This document shows, one piece after another, positions 16,473-25,812 of a stretch of DNA of 64,000 bases (positions are counted from its first letter, which is position 1; every line of letters starts with the position of its first letter). Below the pieces are notes generated by a model. It had not been told where the DNA came from, ran no database searches, and saw only the letters and a program-made list of their open reading frames with translations. The stretch is from G963665545 sp963665545 (GTDB lineage Bacteria > Pseudomonadota > Gammaproteobacteria > Xanthomonadales > SZUA-36). Position numbers and translations under genes: made by a program. Location: positions 434,001 through 498,000 of the forward strand of contig CAXXKZ010000011.1 in assembly GCA_963665545.2 (NCBI GenBank), given 5' to 3'.

Positions 16473-17243
16473 ATGCCCCTCAATCGGATCAAGCAAATAA
16501 TTTGCCGGCTGCAATCGCCGCAAAAAGTCCTGCGCGAACAGGTTGCGGCTGCCCCTGAATTAGGGCCTTGGACTATGCCCGTCTACAAACAACACGAACT
16601 GGTTCACATCCACATTCCCAGAACTGGCGGTACCGCGATCGGTGCCTTCTTCAATTCCGTCGGCGACATGCCCTGGAACCGGGGTTCCTGGGTGGGGCAA
16701 GAGATGCTCAACGGCAGATGGTATGAATACCAGCACCTGGCAATCGAGGAATTCCTGACTTTGAGCCGCAACGAGTTCAGCGGGTATCGATCTTTTGCGG
16801 TCACGCGAAATCCATATCACAGACTCATCTCCGATTTCCACTGGAGGCAAATGATCCACAATAATTTTCCGCAGGCTGCCGTTCTCGTGTTTGATTCATT
16901 CGCATCCCTGGTGGCCGCAATTCCAGATGATATCAACACAAATTGGGACGATCTTGTTCAAGGCGCCGATCAGGCACAGGCCAATTTCCTGATTCATGTA
17001 CGGCCCCAGGTTCACTACATCGGGACCATGAAGGGAGCGCAGCAAGTCCAGGTGCTGTTGGCGTTTGAACAGTTGGACAGGGACTTCGCCGCGCTGCTGT
17101 CGCCCTATGGCATCAGCACCTCTCGAATCAAGCCCCCCGCCGCACGGCCGCTGGAGCAGCACTATGACCAGGCGATGCTCGATCGCGTTGCACGCATTTA
17201 TTCCGATGACTTCAAGCTGGGTCACTACCCAACGGCAGTGTGA
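16473..17243 (+). CDS. Sulfotransferase family 2-like protein
   Basis: About 256 residues. The segment VHIHIPRTGGTAIGAFFNS is the PAPS 5'-phosphosulfate-binding loop of carbohydrate sulfotransferases, and FAVTRNPYHRLISDFHWR the 3'-phosphate loop. It resembles bacterial Sulfotransfer_2 proteins that sulfate surface sugars. ATG 16473 (MPLNRIKQIICRLQ) is the likely start; an in-frame codon at 16440 is possible. It is divergent from the broken sulfotransferase and is followed closely by a GT31-like gene. The trio looks like part of a glycan-decoration locus. Acceptor unknown. Confidence 0.75.
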   Translation: MPLNRIKQIICRLQSPQKVLREQVAAAPELGPWTMPVYKQHELVHIHIPRTGGTAIGAFFNSVGDMPWNRGSWVGQEMLNGRWYEYQHLAIEEFLTLSRNEFSGYRSFAVTRNPYHRLISDFHWRQMIHNNFPQAAVLVFDSFASLVAAIPDDINTNWDDLVQGADQAQANFLIHVRPQVHYIGTMKGAQQVQVLLAFEQLDRDFAALLSPYGISTSRIKPPAARPLEQHYDQAMLDRVARIYSDDFKLGHYPTAV

Positions 17244-17290
17244 CAGCCCATCAGGTCGTCAAAGCCGGGTCAAAAGTGTACAATGCCGCC

Positions 17291-18106
17291 ATGGATGGAA
17301 AAGTGGCTATTGTGATTCTGGCATGCGCATCACCACCCTACGACAAAACCATTCAAGCCATCAGAACCACCTGGGGCAGTAAGCATATTGCCGGCGCAGA
17401 CATTTATTATCTATATGGCAATGCAGAGAATGAGGGCGCAAAAAGAGTAATTGCCAGCCATCTCGGTCACGCGGCCCCACGGGTCGCCGCGGATAAGATT
17501 TATCTCTCGAATAATGTACTGATAGCCGGTTGCTCAGACCACATGTCTCAGCAGGCTGATTGCCTGCTGCGCAAGCGGCTGATTGCATTCGATTACCTGG
17601 CAAACCGTAATGATTATCGACAGATTTATACCGTCTGCGCGACCAGTTATGTGGATCAGTCCAGGATGTTGGTCCACGCGAAGAGTCTCACCAACACGCT
17701 CCATTTGGCAGGTCCCATGACGGTTAACCAGGAATCAGCTGCGCCGCTCATCAGCGGCGCAAGTATGCTGCTGTCGATTGACCTGGCGAGACAGCTTGGT
17801 AAGCGCCGCAATGAAATCATTGAACAGAACAGGTTCGGGTTCAGAGATGATGTGGCCATCGGCCACTGGGTTGCTACGAACGTCAGCCTACGGCCTGTCC
17901 GTGACATCATTAAGGCCATGCCAGACAAGAGCAGTCTCAGTGCCGAATATGTGTTCGTCTCCTGCGTCGAAACCTCCGCAGATTTTGTCGTGGCTGCGCC
18001 GGAAAGGCACCGGCCCAGGCACGGGGTCTTTCACTATCACTTCCACAGTCGCAAACCCCACGATATGGTCAACTTTCACGCCAAGCATTTTGCCGGCACG
18101 ACGTAG
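17291..18106 (+). CDS. GT31-like (galactosyltransferase-fold) hypothetical protein
   Basis: About 271 residues from ATG 17291; a GTG at 17240 overlapping the sulfotransferase stop would add 17 residues unlike the rest. The N-terminal KVAIVILACASPPYDKTIQAIRTTWG resembles the start of beta-1,3-galactosyltransferase/fringe (GT31) domains when read in two blocks. The later GASMLLSIDLARQL and FGFRDDVAIGHWV match the region holding the family's catalytic acid. The DxD motif is not obvious. The gene follows the sulfotransferase in the same direction and overlaps no cob gene; it ends one base before the convergent cobQ stop. Assignment is tentative. Confidence 0.5.
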   Translation: MDGKVAIVILACASPPYDKTIQAIRTTWGSKHIAGADIYYLYGNAENEGAKRVIASHLGHAAPRVAADKIYLSNNVLIAGCSDHMSQQADCLLRKRLIAFDYLANRNDYRQIYTVCATSYVDQSRMLVHAKSLTNTLHLAGPMTVNQESAAPLISGASMLLSIDLARQLGKRRNEIIEQNRFGFRDDVAIGHWVATNVSLRPVRDIIKAMPDKSSLSAEYVFVSCVETSADFVVAAPERHRPRHGVFHYHFHSRKPHDMVNFHAKHFAGTT

Positions 18107-19585
18107 TTACAATGCCGAGGCCAAAAGAAGATCCATGTCCAGCGCCTCTTCAAGGGCAATCGCCAACTCATCCAGAGTTGATTCAACGCTCTGTTGGTAA
18201 TTCAGGGCCGAATTGGCGTTAGCGCCGAGGCGCGAGAGAAAACTGGCACGATAGGCGTCGCTGTTCATCAGTCCATGGACGTAACTGCCCTCGATTCGAC
18301 CGTTGGCACTGCGGGCGCCCTCAGGTTGACCATCAATGAGCAACATGGGTTGGCTGCAGTCCGGGCCATAGGTTTCACCGAGGTGAATCTCGTAGCCTTC
18401 CACAGGGTCACCGCTCAAGGCACAAGTCCCGTTCACTGGACGAACGGTTTTCTCTTCGCCCATGCGGGTTTCAACCTTCAGCAGACCGAGCCCCTCGGCC
18501 CCACCCACGCCCTCACCGACGCCATTGCCGCCGTCATGGCCAAACTCATCAACAACCCGCTGACCCAACATTTGATAGCCGCCACATATCCCCAGCACCC
18601 GACCGCCACCTCGGGCATGCGCGATGATGTCGTGGTCCCAGCCCTGTTCGCGTAAAAAACCCAGATCGCCCAAGGTCGATTTTGTGCCGAACAACACGAT
18701 CAGGTCGGCATCCCGCGGCAGTGCCTGGCCGGGCGGAATAAAACTGAAATCCACCTGCGGCTCCAGCCTCAGCGGGTCCGCGTCATCAAAGTTGGCGATG
18801 CGAGACAACATCGGTGCAACAATGCGAATGGTGTCTTCCCGGGCCACCTGGTTTTGCGCGACGGACACCGCGTCTTCGGCGGGCAATTGCGACAATGCGC
18901 TCAACCAGGGGACCACCCCGTAGCATGGCCAGCCCGTGCGCGCTTCAATTGCTTCAACCCCGTCTTCGAACAGTGCCGGATCACCGCGAAATTTGTTCAC
19001 AACGAAGCCGCATATCATGGCGGCGTCTGCAGGGTCAAGCACGCTTTGAGTCCCCACAATGGCGGCAATGACGCCACCGCGCTCAATATCGCCCAGCAGG
19101 CAGACCGGCGTGCCTGCTGCTCTTGCAAATCCCATATTGGCAATATCGCGCTCCCTGAGATTGATTTCAGACGGGCTGCCAGCTCCCTCGATCAGGACCA
19201 GGTCATAGCGATCAGTGAGCCGCCTGAAGCTCTCCAACACCGGTGCCAGCAATGTGCCGCGACCACTGATATATTGGGCTGCTTCCATACTCGACCGCAC
19301 CCGACCATGCACCACAACCTGCGACATCGTGTCGGTTTGCGGTTTCAGCAACACAGGATTGAAGTCAAATTCCGGCTCCAGGCCGCAGGCCATGGCTTGC
19401 AGTGCCTGTGCGCGGCCAATTTCTCCGCCATCGGCGCATGCCGCAGCATTATTGGACATGTTTTGCGGCTTGAATGGTGCAACGCTCAATCCCCGTCGCC
19501 TGGCTGCGCGGCACAGCCCAGCCACCAGTACCGATTTGCCAACATCTGAACCGGTACCCTGAATCATGAGGGCGCGCGCGGTCAT
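18107..19585 (-). CDS. cobQ: Cobyric acid synthase CobQ
   Basis: A 492-residue protein of standard length. The N-terminal amidoligase domain has the ATP loop MIQGTGSDVGKSVLVAGLCR and FKPQNMSNNAA. The C-terminal glutamine amidotransferase domain has the nucleophile Cys in RVLGICGGYQMLG and a late His in GSYVHGLMNSD. It amidates four carboxyl groups of adenosylcobyrinic acid a,c-diamide to give adenosylcobyric acid in the cytoplasm. Its ATG overlaps the btuD stop by four bases, making it the last gene of the riboswitch-headed btuB operon. Upstream corrin-ring genes are absent here, so imported corrinoids may be the substrate. Confidence 0.95.
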   Translation of the reverse strand: MTARALMIQGTGSDVGKSVLVAGLCRAARRRGLSVAPFKPQNMSNNAAACADGGEIGRAQALQAMACGLEPEFDFNPVLLKPQTDTMSQVVVHGRVRSSMEAAQYISGRGTLLAPVLESFRRLTDRYDLVLIEGAGSPSEINLRERDIANMGFARAAGTPVCLLGDIERGGVIAAIVGTQSVLDPADAAMICGFVVNKFRGDPALFEDGVEAIEARTGWPCYGVVPWLSALSQLPAEDAVSVAQNQVAREDTIRIVAPMLSRIANFDDADPLRLEPQVDFSFIPPGQALPRDADLIVLFGTKSTLGDLGFLREQGWDHDIIAHARGGGRVLGICGGYQMLGQRVVDEFGHDGGNGVGEGVGGAEGLGLLKVETRMGEEKTVRPVNGTCALSGDPVEGYEIHLGETYGPDCSQPMLLIDGQPEGARSANGRIEGSYVHGLMNSDAYRASFLSRLGANANSALNYQQSVESTLDELAIALEEALDMDLLLASAL

Positions 19586-20355
19586 ACGGCGCCAATGATG
19601 CGAATATCAAAACCATCCGCATCTGATCTGATCTTTGCCCTGACGCCATAAACCTCGCGCATTTGTTGCACGGTGCAGGTTTCTTCCGGCGAACCGTCAG
19701 CAACAATTCTGCCTCCGGTCATCCATATGAGGCGGTCGGCAAAGCGGGCGGCCAACGCAACGTCGTGTAACACCAGTAAGGCGCCACCGCCGTCGTTCAC
19801 ATATTCGCGGACCAACTTTATAATACCCAATTGGTGGCGCGGGTCCAGCGCGGCGACCGGTTCGTCCGCAAGCAAAAAGGGCGCTGCGGCAGCGATCGCT
19901 CGAGCCACGTGGACCCGTGCCAGTTCACCCCCGGACAGCGTGTCTGTTTGCCGATCCGCCAAAGACGAAAGATCACAGGACTCGATGGCCGCATCGACCG
20001 CTTGCGCGTCCAGCTTGCCCAGCCGGCCCAGTGCTGCACCGTGGGCGAATCGGCCCAGGGCCACAACGTCACGGACGGTATTGGGCCATGCCAGCGGGCG
20101 GCGTTGTGGCAGATAAGAAACCTGCCGGGCGCGCTCCATGGACGATAGTTTTCGGATATCGATACCCGCCAGGCTGGCAACTCCCGCCGACAGGCCAATC
20201 AAGCCCAAAATAGCGCGCAACAGGGTGGTCTTACCGGCTCCATTCGCTCCCAGCAATGCCACCAATTCGCCCCCTCGAAGTGACAGCGAAGCGTGCTCGA
20301 CGAGCGCTTTAGTGTTCGCGTGAACACTGATGTTTCTGGCGCAAAGTTCAGTCAT
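19582..20355 (-). CDS. btuD: Vitamin B12 ABC importer, ATP-binding protein
   Basis: About 257 residues from ATG 20355 (MTELCARNISV), which overlaps the permease stop by eight bases. Walker A is GANGAGKTT, the signature motif is LSGGELARV, Walker B ends in LLADEP, and the H-loop His is in LLVLHDV. Class II importer ATPases of this kind (BtuD, FhuC, FecE) all look alike. The B12 assignment rests on the flanking btuC, btuF, btuB, cobQ and riboswitch. It drives corrinoid import across the inner membrane with BtuC. Confidence 0.88.
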   Translation of the reverse strand: MTELCARNISVHANTKALVEHASLSLRGGELVALLGANGAGKTTLLRAILGLIGLSAGVASLAGIDIRKLSSMERARQVSYLPQRRPLAWPNTVRDVVALGRFAHGAALGRLGKLDAQAVDAAIESCDLSSLADRQTDTLSGGELARVHVARAIAAAAPFLLADEPVAALDPRHQLGIIKLVREYVNDGGGALLVLHDVALAARFADRLIWMTGGRIVADGSPEETCTVQQMREVYGVRAKIRSDADGFDIRIIGAV

Positions 20356-21337
20356 TGACTGCACGCCTTCTGAAGGCGATCCAGACAAAAGCCGGTGCGC
20401 CAATGAGTGCGGCCACAACACCCAACTTGAGTTCGGCGTTGGTCGGCAACAACCGTACGCCGATATCTGCGATGACCAGCATCAAGCCACCCAGCAAGGC
20501 AGACGGCACCAGGCTACGCGCCGGATCGTGGTTCACGAAAGGCCGCACAATATGAGGCGCGACAATGCCCACAAACCCGATGGCGCCGGCAAGCGCTACC
20601 GCCGCCCCGGTTGCAATGCCGGCACCCGTCACGACGGCGAGACGCTGGCGGCGCAGGTTTAGACCCACACCACTGGCAGCCTCTTCGCCCAGTGTCAGGG
20701 CCGACAATCCACGTCGCGTGGCGAACAGCAACGCCAATCCAAGGGCCACGAGTGGCGCGGAAAGCTTCAAATCATCAAAACTTCTATTGGCGACCGATCC
20801 CAATAACCAGTTGATCATGTCAGACAATGAGAACGGGTTGGGTGCAAAGTTAAGCAATAAAGACATTGCGGCGGCGGAAAAACTGGAAAGCCCTACGCCC
20901 AGCAAAATCAGGGTCACCACTGACTTGATCCGAATGGCAGCAGCAGCCAGCAGAGCAGTCGCAATCAAGGCACCCAGAATGGAAGATAGTGGCAGGGCAT
21001 ACACCCAGGTGCTTGCCAGGCCATAGTAAAGTGTAAACGTTGCCGCCAGGGCGGCCGTCGCAGTGACTCCAAGTACTCCGGGTTCCGCCAGCGGGTTTCG
21101 CAGCAGACCCTGGAGGGCCGCGCCGCTGGTACCCAGAGCCGCGCCCACGACAAAAGCGGTCAACGCGCGTGGCAAACGAATTTCCCACACCACCATCATG
21201 TCGCCGGCTGACGCCTGCCCTGCCAATGCAGCGAGCACCCTGGGCACCGCCAGTGGCGTTGAACCCAACATGCAGGCAGCAGCCACAGCGAAAATGCTGG
21301 CAGCGATTAGCAGGCTTATCAGTTGACGGTGTGTCAT
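20348..21337 (-). CDS. btuC: Vitamin B12 ABC importer, permease
   Basis: About 329 residues from ATG 21337 (MTHRQLISLLIAASIF), which overlaps the btuF stop as ATGA; longer in-frame extensions lie inside btuF and are rejected. It is a FecCD-family permease with about ten membrane segments and the family blocks IRLPRALTAFVVGAALGTSG, LLRNPLAEPGVLG, and GFVGIVAPHIVRPFVNHDP near the C-terminus, where the ATPase couples. It forms a dimeric channel for corrinoids delivered by BtuF. Substrate inferred from context. Confidence 0.88.
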   Translation of the reverse strand: MTHRQLISLLIAASIFAVAAACMLGSTPLAVPRVLAALAGQASAGDMMVVWEIRLPRALTAFVVGAALGTSGAALQGLLRNPLAEPGVLGVTATAALAATFTLYYGLASTWVYALPLSSILGALIATALLAAAAIRIKSVVTLILLGVGLSSFSAAAMSLLLNFAPNPFSLSDMINWLLGSVANRSFDDLKLSAPLVALGLALLFATRRGLSALTLGEEAASGVGLNLRRQRLAVVTGAGIATGAAVALAGAIGFVGIVAPHIVRPFVNHDPARSLVPSALLGGLMLVIADIGVRLLPTNAELKLGVVAALIGAPAFVWIAFRRRAVND

Positions 21338-22167
21338 TGTCGGGCGGTGAGAATGTCTGCGCCGGCCAGAGCTTCGATGGCATCCAACAGGAACCAACCG
21401 CCGCAGGACGTCCAAGCACCGTGCAACATGACCGTAGGCTGCTCGACCATCTGACGCCTTGCGACCGGATGTCGCATCGGGCTCCAAAGCGCCAGGTGAT
21501 TGCTTGCTCCCCGGAAGAATGCCGCTGCGACCAATCCCGGCCTGTCATAGGCCAGTTTTTCCAACGGAATGGGGCGCCAACCCGGCTGAGTTTCAAAATT
21601 GCTCAATCCCGCAGCCAACAACATCTCGTGTACCAGTGAGCCGGGGCCGGTGGTGGCGCCCGAAGGCGTCATGTAAAGGGCGCTCCTGGTCACCGTGGAT
21701 GCGGCAATTGCGCCAAGGCGTTCATCCATTTTCTGAACCACAGCCTGGCCAAGCTCAGGCTCACCCAGACCCTCCGCAATTGCCACTATACCAGCGCGAA
21801 TCGCCTCGATATTGTTGGCGAACGGCACCTGTAGTACAGGCACACCCGCGCGCTCAAAGAACCGCACGGACAACGGCCCACCCCCGTACGCACGCACAAT
21901 GAGATCGGGTTCCAGGATTAGAACGTCTTCGGCCAAAGGACGAACCTGGGGAACACCCTTGGCGTGATCGCGCATGTATGAAAAATCCCGTTCGGCGTCC
22001 TTCGACAAAGCAAGTATTCTCGATTTCGGTAACAACTTGAGCAAGAACTGATCGGCGCAATAATCCATGCTCACAACCCTCATGGGCTTGGCGGGCGCAC
22101 CGGCCGCGAGCAATTCACAAGCGGGTGTCAGCCAAAGCAAGACGATGAGTATGGCAAACCGAGTCAT
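21334..22167 (-). CDS. btuF: Periplasmic corrinoid-binding protein BtuF-like
   Basis: A 277-residue protein with an N-terminal signal peptide (MTRFAILIVLLWLTPACELL, cleavage after AAGA or so). The mature part has the class III binding-protein layout: RVVSMDYCADQFLLKLL, then LAEDVLILEPDLIVRAYGG, and GVPVLQVPFANNIEAIRAG before the central helix. It should deliver B12 or related corrinoids from the outer-membrane receptor to BtuCD. It sits six bases downstream of btuB and overlaps btuC. The ligand is inferred from the neighbours and the riboswitch. Confidence 0.85.
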   Translation of the reverse strand: MTRFAILIVLLWLTPACELLAAGAPAKPMRVVSMDYCADQFLLKLLPKSRILALSKDAERDFSYMRDHAKGVPQVRPLAEDVLILEPDLIVRAYGGGPLSVRFFERAGVPVLQVPFANNIEAIRAGIVAIAEGLGEPELGQAVVQKMDERLGAIAASTVTRSALYMTPSGATTGPGSLVHEMLLAAGLSNFETQPGWRPIPLEKLAYDRPGLVAAAFFRGASNHLALWSPMRHPVARRQMVEQPTVMLHGAWTSCGGWFLLDAIEALAGADILTARQ

Positions 22168-22173
22168 GGTGTG

Positions 22174-24012
22174 TCAGAACCGCAGGGCGGCGCCGATGCT
22201 GCCGGACAGTCCGGGGGTGTCATATCCCAGAACCTGTTGATATTGCTCATCAAGCAGATTCTCTACGCGGGCATACAGATCGACGCGTTCCGTGAGTTTG
22301 TAACGGGCGGATAAGTCGATCCGTGTCCAGGCGTCCACCGTGCCGTTGGCGTCCTGCTCTTCGCCGTTATATACGACCAGCAAAGTGCCTGAAAATGGCC
22401 CGGATGGATTAATCGTAAGCATAACATTGCCCGAGTGCCTGGGTACTCGTGGAAGCGCTGCCCCTATGCCGTCCCTACTGTCTATATTGGCATAATTTAT
22501 TGCCAGTTCAGCCCAGTCCGTCAGTTGGTAACTGGCGAAAATCTCGACGCCGGTCGACTTCGCTTCGGCGATGTTCTCGTAACCGCCAACTGCGAATGAA
22601 AAGTTGATCAGATTGATGGTGTCCTGATCAAAATACGTTACCCCAATTTCGCCGCGCTGGTTGCCGGTTCGCATTATGATTCCCACATCATAGGCTTCGG
22701 ATGTCTCGGGCTTCAGAGCTGCATTGGGTGCCACTGCACCGCAACAGAAAAAGGTTGTCTGGAAAATAGTCGGCGCCTTGAATCCCTCGCCCCAGCTACC
22801 GCTCAACGTCACCTGGTCGCTGGGATTATAGGCCACAGCCAGCCGGCCGGTGGTACTGGCCCCGTAAGATTCATGATCATCTCTCCTCAGCCCGGCTGTT
22901 ATGGTCAGCGCTTCAATGGGCTTGAGTTCGTAAAGAGCGAACAGTCCGTTGATCGAGGTATCTTCGCCGTTGGCCTCGCTGTCCTCTCGTTCCGCACCAA
23001 ATGCAACGCGATGCCGATCGTTAATGGACAAGTTACCCTGGTAGCGAAAAGTCGTGCGATGACCTTCGCTGGAAAAGCTGGGCAGTCCGTTAGAGAAGTT
23101 ATTGCGCTCAATGTCGGAATAGCCGACCAGGAAAAGATTTTCGAGTTTGTCTTCGAATAGAGGCACTTGAAGCGTGACATTGCTGCTCAGTTCGGTGGTC
23201 TTGCTGACTTCGTCGCCATCCCCGACATTCCCCTGCGCTCCGAATGAGAAGCTGTCGAATTCCGATTCCGCATCGGTCCACAGGAACGACCCCTCTAAAA
23301 GGACATTTCCGGGCAGACTAAACCCGGCACGCCCGTTCACGCTGGTCGAATCAAAACCGTCATTTTCAGTATTGCCATTGGCCTCATCCGCTTTGGAAAT
23401 TCCAACGGTGGTAAAGCCGGAGGCAGAAAGCCGGAAATCATAGCCATCGCCTGCACCGTTGATTTCAGCGCCACCCCGGAACGTGGAATAGGAGCCCCCC
23501 TCGGCGAACACCCTGCCGCCAAAACCTTGCTCCGGGCGCTTCGTCACGATATTGACGACGCCACCGATTGCATCCGTGCCCCACAATGTTGATTGAGGGC
23601 CCCTGAGTACTTCTATTCGATCGATGTTTGCAGGATCAAGGCGGGAGAAATCGAATCCGCCTCCTGGTGCTGTGGGGTCATTGACGACAACGCCGTCGAT
23701 GATTACCAGCGTCTGTGCGCTCGCTGCACCGCGAATGCGGACAGACGCAGAACCACCGAAGGCGCCATTCTGGTTGACCGTCACACCTGGCGCAAGCGCG
23801 ACGATATCCGCCACGAAATCCATGCCAAGGACTTCGATATCTGCGGCAGTAATCACCGTGACACTGGAGCCCACTTCGGTGACCCGTTGTTCCAGCCGAA
23901 CGCCATAAACCATTACCGTGTCCAGGGCGTCATCCGACGCCGCATCCAGCGCCAGAGAAATTCCGGGCGCCAGCAAGCCTGCGGCGGCCAGCCTTTTCAG
24001 TGTTTTTCTCAT
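22174..24012 (-). CDS. btuB: TonB-dependent vitamin B12 receptor BtuB
   Basis: About 612 residues from ATG 24012 (MRKTLKRLAAAGLL); an in-frame ATG at 24030 lacks any better support. A signal peptide is followed by a TonB box-like DTVMVYG, and a plug domain with ITAADIEVLGMDFVADIV, VRIRGAASAQTLVIIDGVVV and EVLRGPQSTLWGTDAIGGVVNI cut into usual blocks. A 22-strand barrel of BtuB length follows, ending in the outer-membrane signature with terminal phenylalanine (GAALRF). A cobalamin riboswitch lies directly upstream, which makes the B12 ligand nearly certain. It imports B12 across the outer membrane using TonB energy; tonB-exbBD are not in the window. Confidence 0.93.
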   Translation of the reverse strand: MRKTLKRLAAAGLLAPGISLALDAASDDALDTVMVYGVRLEQRVTEVGSSVTVITAADIEVLGMDFVADIVALAPGVTVNQNGAFGGSASVRIRGAASAQTLVIIDGVVVNDPTAPGGGFDFSRLDPANIDRIEVLRGPQSTLWGTDAIGGVVNIVTKRPEQGFGGRVFAEGGSYSTFRGGAEINGAGDGYDFRLSASGFTTVGISKADEANGNTENDGFDSTSVNGRAGFSLPGNVLLEGSFLWTDAESEFDSFSFGAQGNVGDGDEVSKTTELSSNVTLQVPLFEDKLENLFLVGYSDIERNNFSNGLPSFSSEGHRTTFRYQGNLSINDRHRVAFGAEREDSEANGEDTSINGLFALYELKPIEALTITAGLRRDDHESYGASTTGRLAVAYNPSDQVTLSGSWGEGFKAPTIFQTTFFCCGAVAPNAALKPETSEAYDVGIIMRTGNQRGEIGVTYFDQDTINLINFSFAVGGYENIAEAKSTGVEIFASYQLTDWAELAINYANIDSRDGIGAALPRVPRHSGNVMLTINPSGPFSGTLLVVYNGEEQDANGTVDAWTRIDLSARYKLTERVDLYARVENLLDEQYQQVLGYDTPGLSGSIGAALRF

Positions 24013-24167
24013 TCCAAAGTTTCCCGCCATGCTCGACCGCCGAACAAGAGCATGAATTGCATGACTACATTCGGCATCGCTGATGCATTCAGCGCGACGG
24101 GCCGACTGAATGTCATTACACGGGAAAATAAGAATCCGGCTCTGATGGTTAACCCGACCACGAGCGA

Positions 24168-24340
24168 ATGACGCGACGGCAGGTTTCCTGGTTTACCGAT
24201 CTGCGTTGCTGGCGGCCTTCCCGGGTATCGAAATCCCAGTGGCTCGTCTGGCTAGCAACTCCTGGCTTACAGTTGCGAGAACAACTCCGGATTTTCACCG
24301 GATTCCCTCTTAGCTCCAGAATGCGGAGCACCATCTGTGT
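24168..24340 (-). promoter_or_regulatory. Cobalamin riboswitch (AdoCbl/B12 aptamer)
   Basis: On the minus strand the aptamer begins near AAGAGGGAATCCGGTG (complement of 24296-24311), continues with AAATCCGG, GCAACTGTAAGCCAGG, GAGCCACTGGG and CCGGGAAGG, and closes with the B12 box CCAGGAAACCTGCC (complement of 24178-24191). These blocks are in the standard order. It lies about 160 bases before btuB and after cobO, so it controls btuB-btuF-btuC-btuD-cobQ but not obviously cobT-cobS-cobO. High cobalamin should repress expression. Confidence 0.93.
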
Positions 24341-24400
24341 TTTACGTTAGTTCAGTCGCCGCGATGTGTCAATTGGGCGGCGCAAATAGAACACAAGAAA

Positions 24401-25003
24401 TCAAAAATCGATTCCGCGTTGCGCTTTGATACCGGATTTGAATGGGTGCTTGATTTCGACCATGTCGCTGACCAGGTCCGCATATTCTATCAACGCGGTC
24501 TTGGCGTCTCGGCCAGTGAGTATGACGCTGGTATGGTCGGCGCGCGCATCCAGGCCAGCGATGACCGCATCGACGTCGAGATAGTCGTAACGCAGGGCAA
24601 TGTTAATTTCATCGAGGACGATCAAATCGAAATCTCCGCTGCCCATCATTTCCACCCCTTTACCAAACGCCGCCTGTGCCGCACGGGTGTCCTGCGCCAG
24701 GTCTTGCGTGTCCCAGGTGAAGCCATCCCCCATGGTGTGCCAGGTTACAGGCTGGGGAAGTTTGCTGAAAAACTGTCGTTCACCCGTAATCCAGTTGCCC
24801 TTGATGAACTGGACGACGCCCACACGCTTACCCCAACCCAGTGCCCGCGCGATAACGCCGAATGCGGCGCTGGACTTTCCCTTGCCATCACCCGTGTTGA
24901 CCAGTACCAGACCGCGTTCCGGGTCAACCGCCTGCTTAACTCTGGAGCTATGTCTGGCTTGCTGCTCCTGCATCTTTTTCTTGTGGCTTGCTGCGTCCGT
25001 CAT
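24401..25003 (-). CDS. cobO: Corrinoid adenosyltransferase CobO/BtuR
   Basis: A 200-residue protein of standard length. The reversed P-loop is NTGDGKGKSSAAFGVIARAL, and GVVQFIKGNW, LIVLDEINIALRYDYL and LTGRDAKTALIEYADLV follow, all typical of CobA/CobO/BtuR enzymes. It transfers the 5'-deoxyadenosyl group of ATP to the cobalt of reduced corrinoids in the cytoplasm, the step that makes the coenzyme form. It lies 20 bases after cobS in the same direction. Confidence 0.95.
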   Translation of the reverse strand: MTDAASHKKKMQEQQARHSSRVKQAVDPERGLVLVNTGDGKGKSSAAFGVIARALGWGKRVGVVQFIKGNWITGERQFFSKLPQPVTWHTMGDGFTWDTQDLAQDTRAAQAAFGKGVEMMGSGDFDLIVLDEINIALRYDYLDVDAVIAGLDARADHTSVILTGRDAKTALIEYADLVSDMVEIKHPFKSGIKAQRGIDF

Positions 25004-25023
25004 AGCTGATCTGCGTGCGAGAA

Positions 25024-25812
25024 TTATGATTGTAGGGTAACAGACTGGCTCGCCAACAATGCCAGGTAGATTGTTACTTCTGTGATCTGCTGGGTGGCGC
25101 CCAGGCAGTCACCGGTATAGCCGCCAATGCGTTTCTCAAATAGCGACCGGCTCAATACATGCCCCATGAATGCGCCAATAAGAACCGCCAGCGCAGCGGT
25201 TGAAGACAGCATTTGGTAAACCAGACCAACGGCAATCAACCCGGTGAAAACCGCGAACGTCAATGCCGCTTTGCCGATGCCATCAGCGGTCGGTTTGCCC
25301 AGGCCTTCGATGCGAACATATTTGCTGTTGGCGATCACGATGACGCTGGATAATCGGCTCAAGCCGTGGGCGACGATGAGTGCAATGATCGCCGCCCCTG
25401 GCGGCAGCGCCGCAAGCGTGACCAATTTTAGTGCCAGTACCAGGGTGAGTGCCAGCATTCCAAAGACACCGATGCGGCTGTCTTTCATGATCTCCAGCAC
25501 ACGTTGACGATCCCTGCCGCCACCCATGCCGTCAAAAGTGTCAGCCAGTCCGTCCTCGTGCAGCGCACCGGTGATCAACATTGAAGTCACCATCGACAGG
25601 AGGACGGCAACGGGGGTACCCAATAACGGCATCGCCAGCCAATAGGCCAGTGCAGCAATGCCGCCGAGCGCAAAGCCGACGGTGGGATAGTAGCGGGTCG
25701 CAGCTGCCAGCCGCTGGTCCGTGTAGGCATTGCCCGCCGCGAGCGGAATGCGCGTCATGAATTGTACGGCCAGTGCGAAAATGAACCATTCGCGTTTAAT
25801 AGTCCGAATCAT
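25024..25812 (-). CDS. cobS: Adenosylcobinamide-GDP ribazoletransferase CobS
   Basis: A 262-residue polytopic membrane protein. The block GALHEDGLADTFDGMGGGRDR is the metal-binding, catalytic signature of cobalamin synthase, and ILEIMKDSRIGVFG-like residues (VLEIMKDSRIGVFGML) follow. It joins alpha-ribazole (phosphate) to adenosylcobinamide-GDP in the inner membrane, completing the nucleotide loop. The ATG overlaps the cobT stop by four bases, so CobT, which makes its alpha-ribazole phosphate substrate, is translationally coupled. Confidence 0.95.
   Translation of the reverse strand: MIRTIKREWFIFALAVQFMTRIPLAAGNAYTDQRLAAATRYYPTVGFALGGIAALAYWLAMPLLGTPVAVLLSMVTSMLITGALHEDGLADTFDGMGGGRDRQRVLEIMKDSRIGVFGMLALTLVLALKLVTLAALPPGAAIIALIVAHGLSRLSSVIVIANSKYVRIEGLGKPTADGIGKAALTFAVFTGLIAVGLVYQMLSSTAALAVLIGAFMGHVLSRSLFEKRIGGYTGDCLGATQQITEVTIYLALLASQSVTLQS

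Noticed and set aside
18854..19549. Long plus-strand frame opposite cobQ
   Set aside because: It is the shadow of a strongly conserved cobQ on the other strand.
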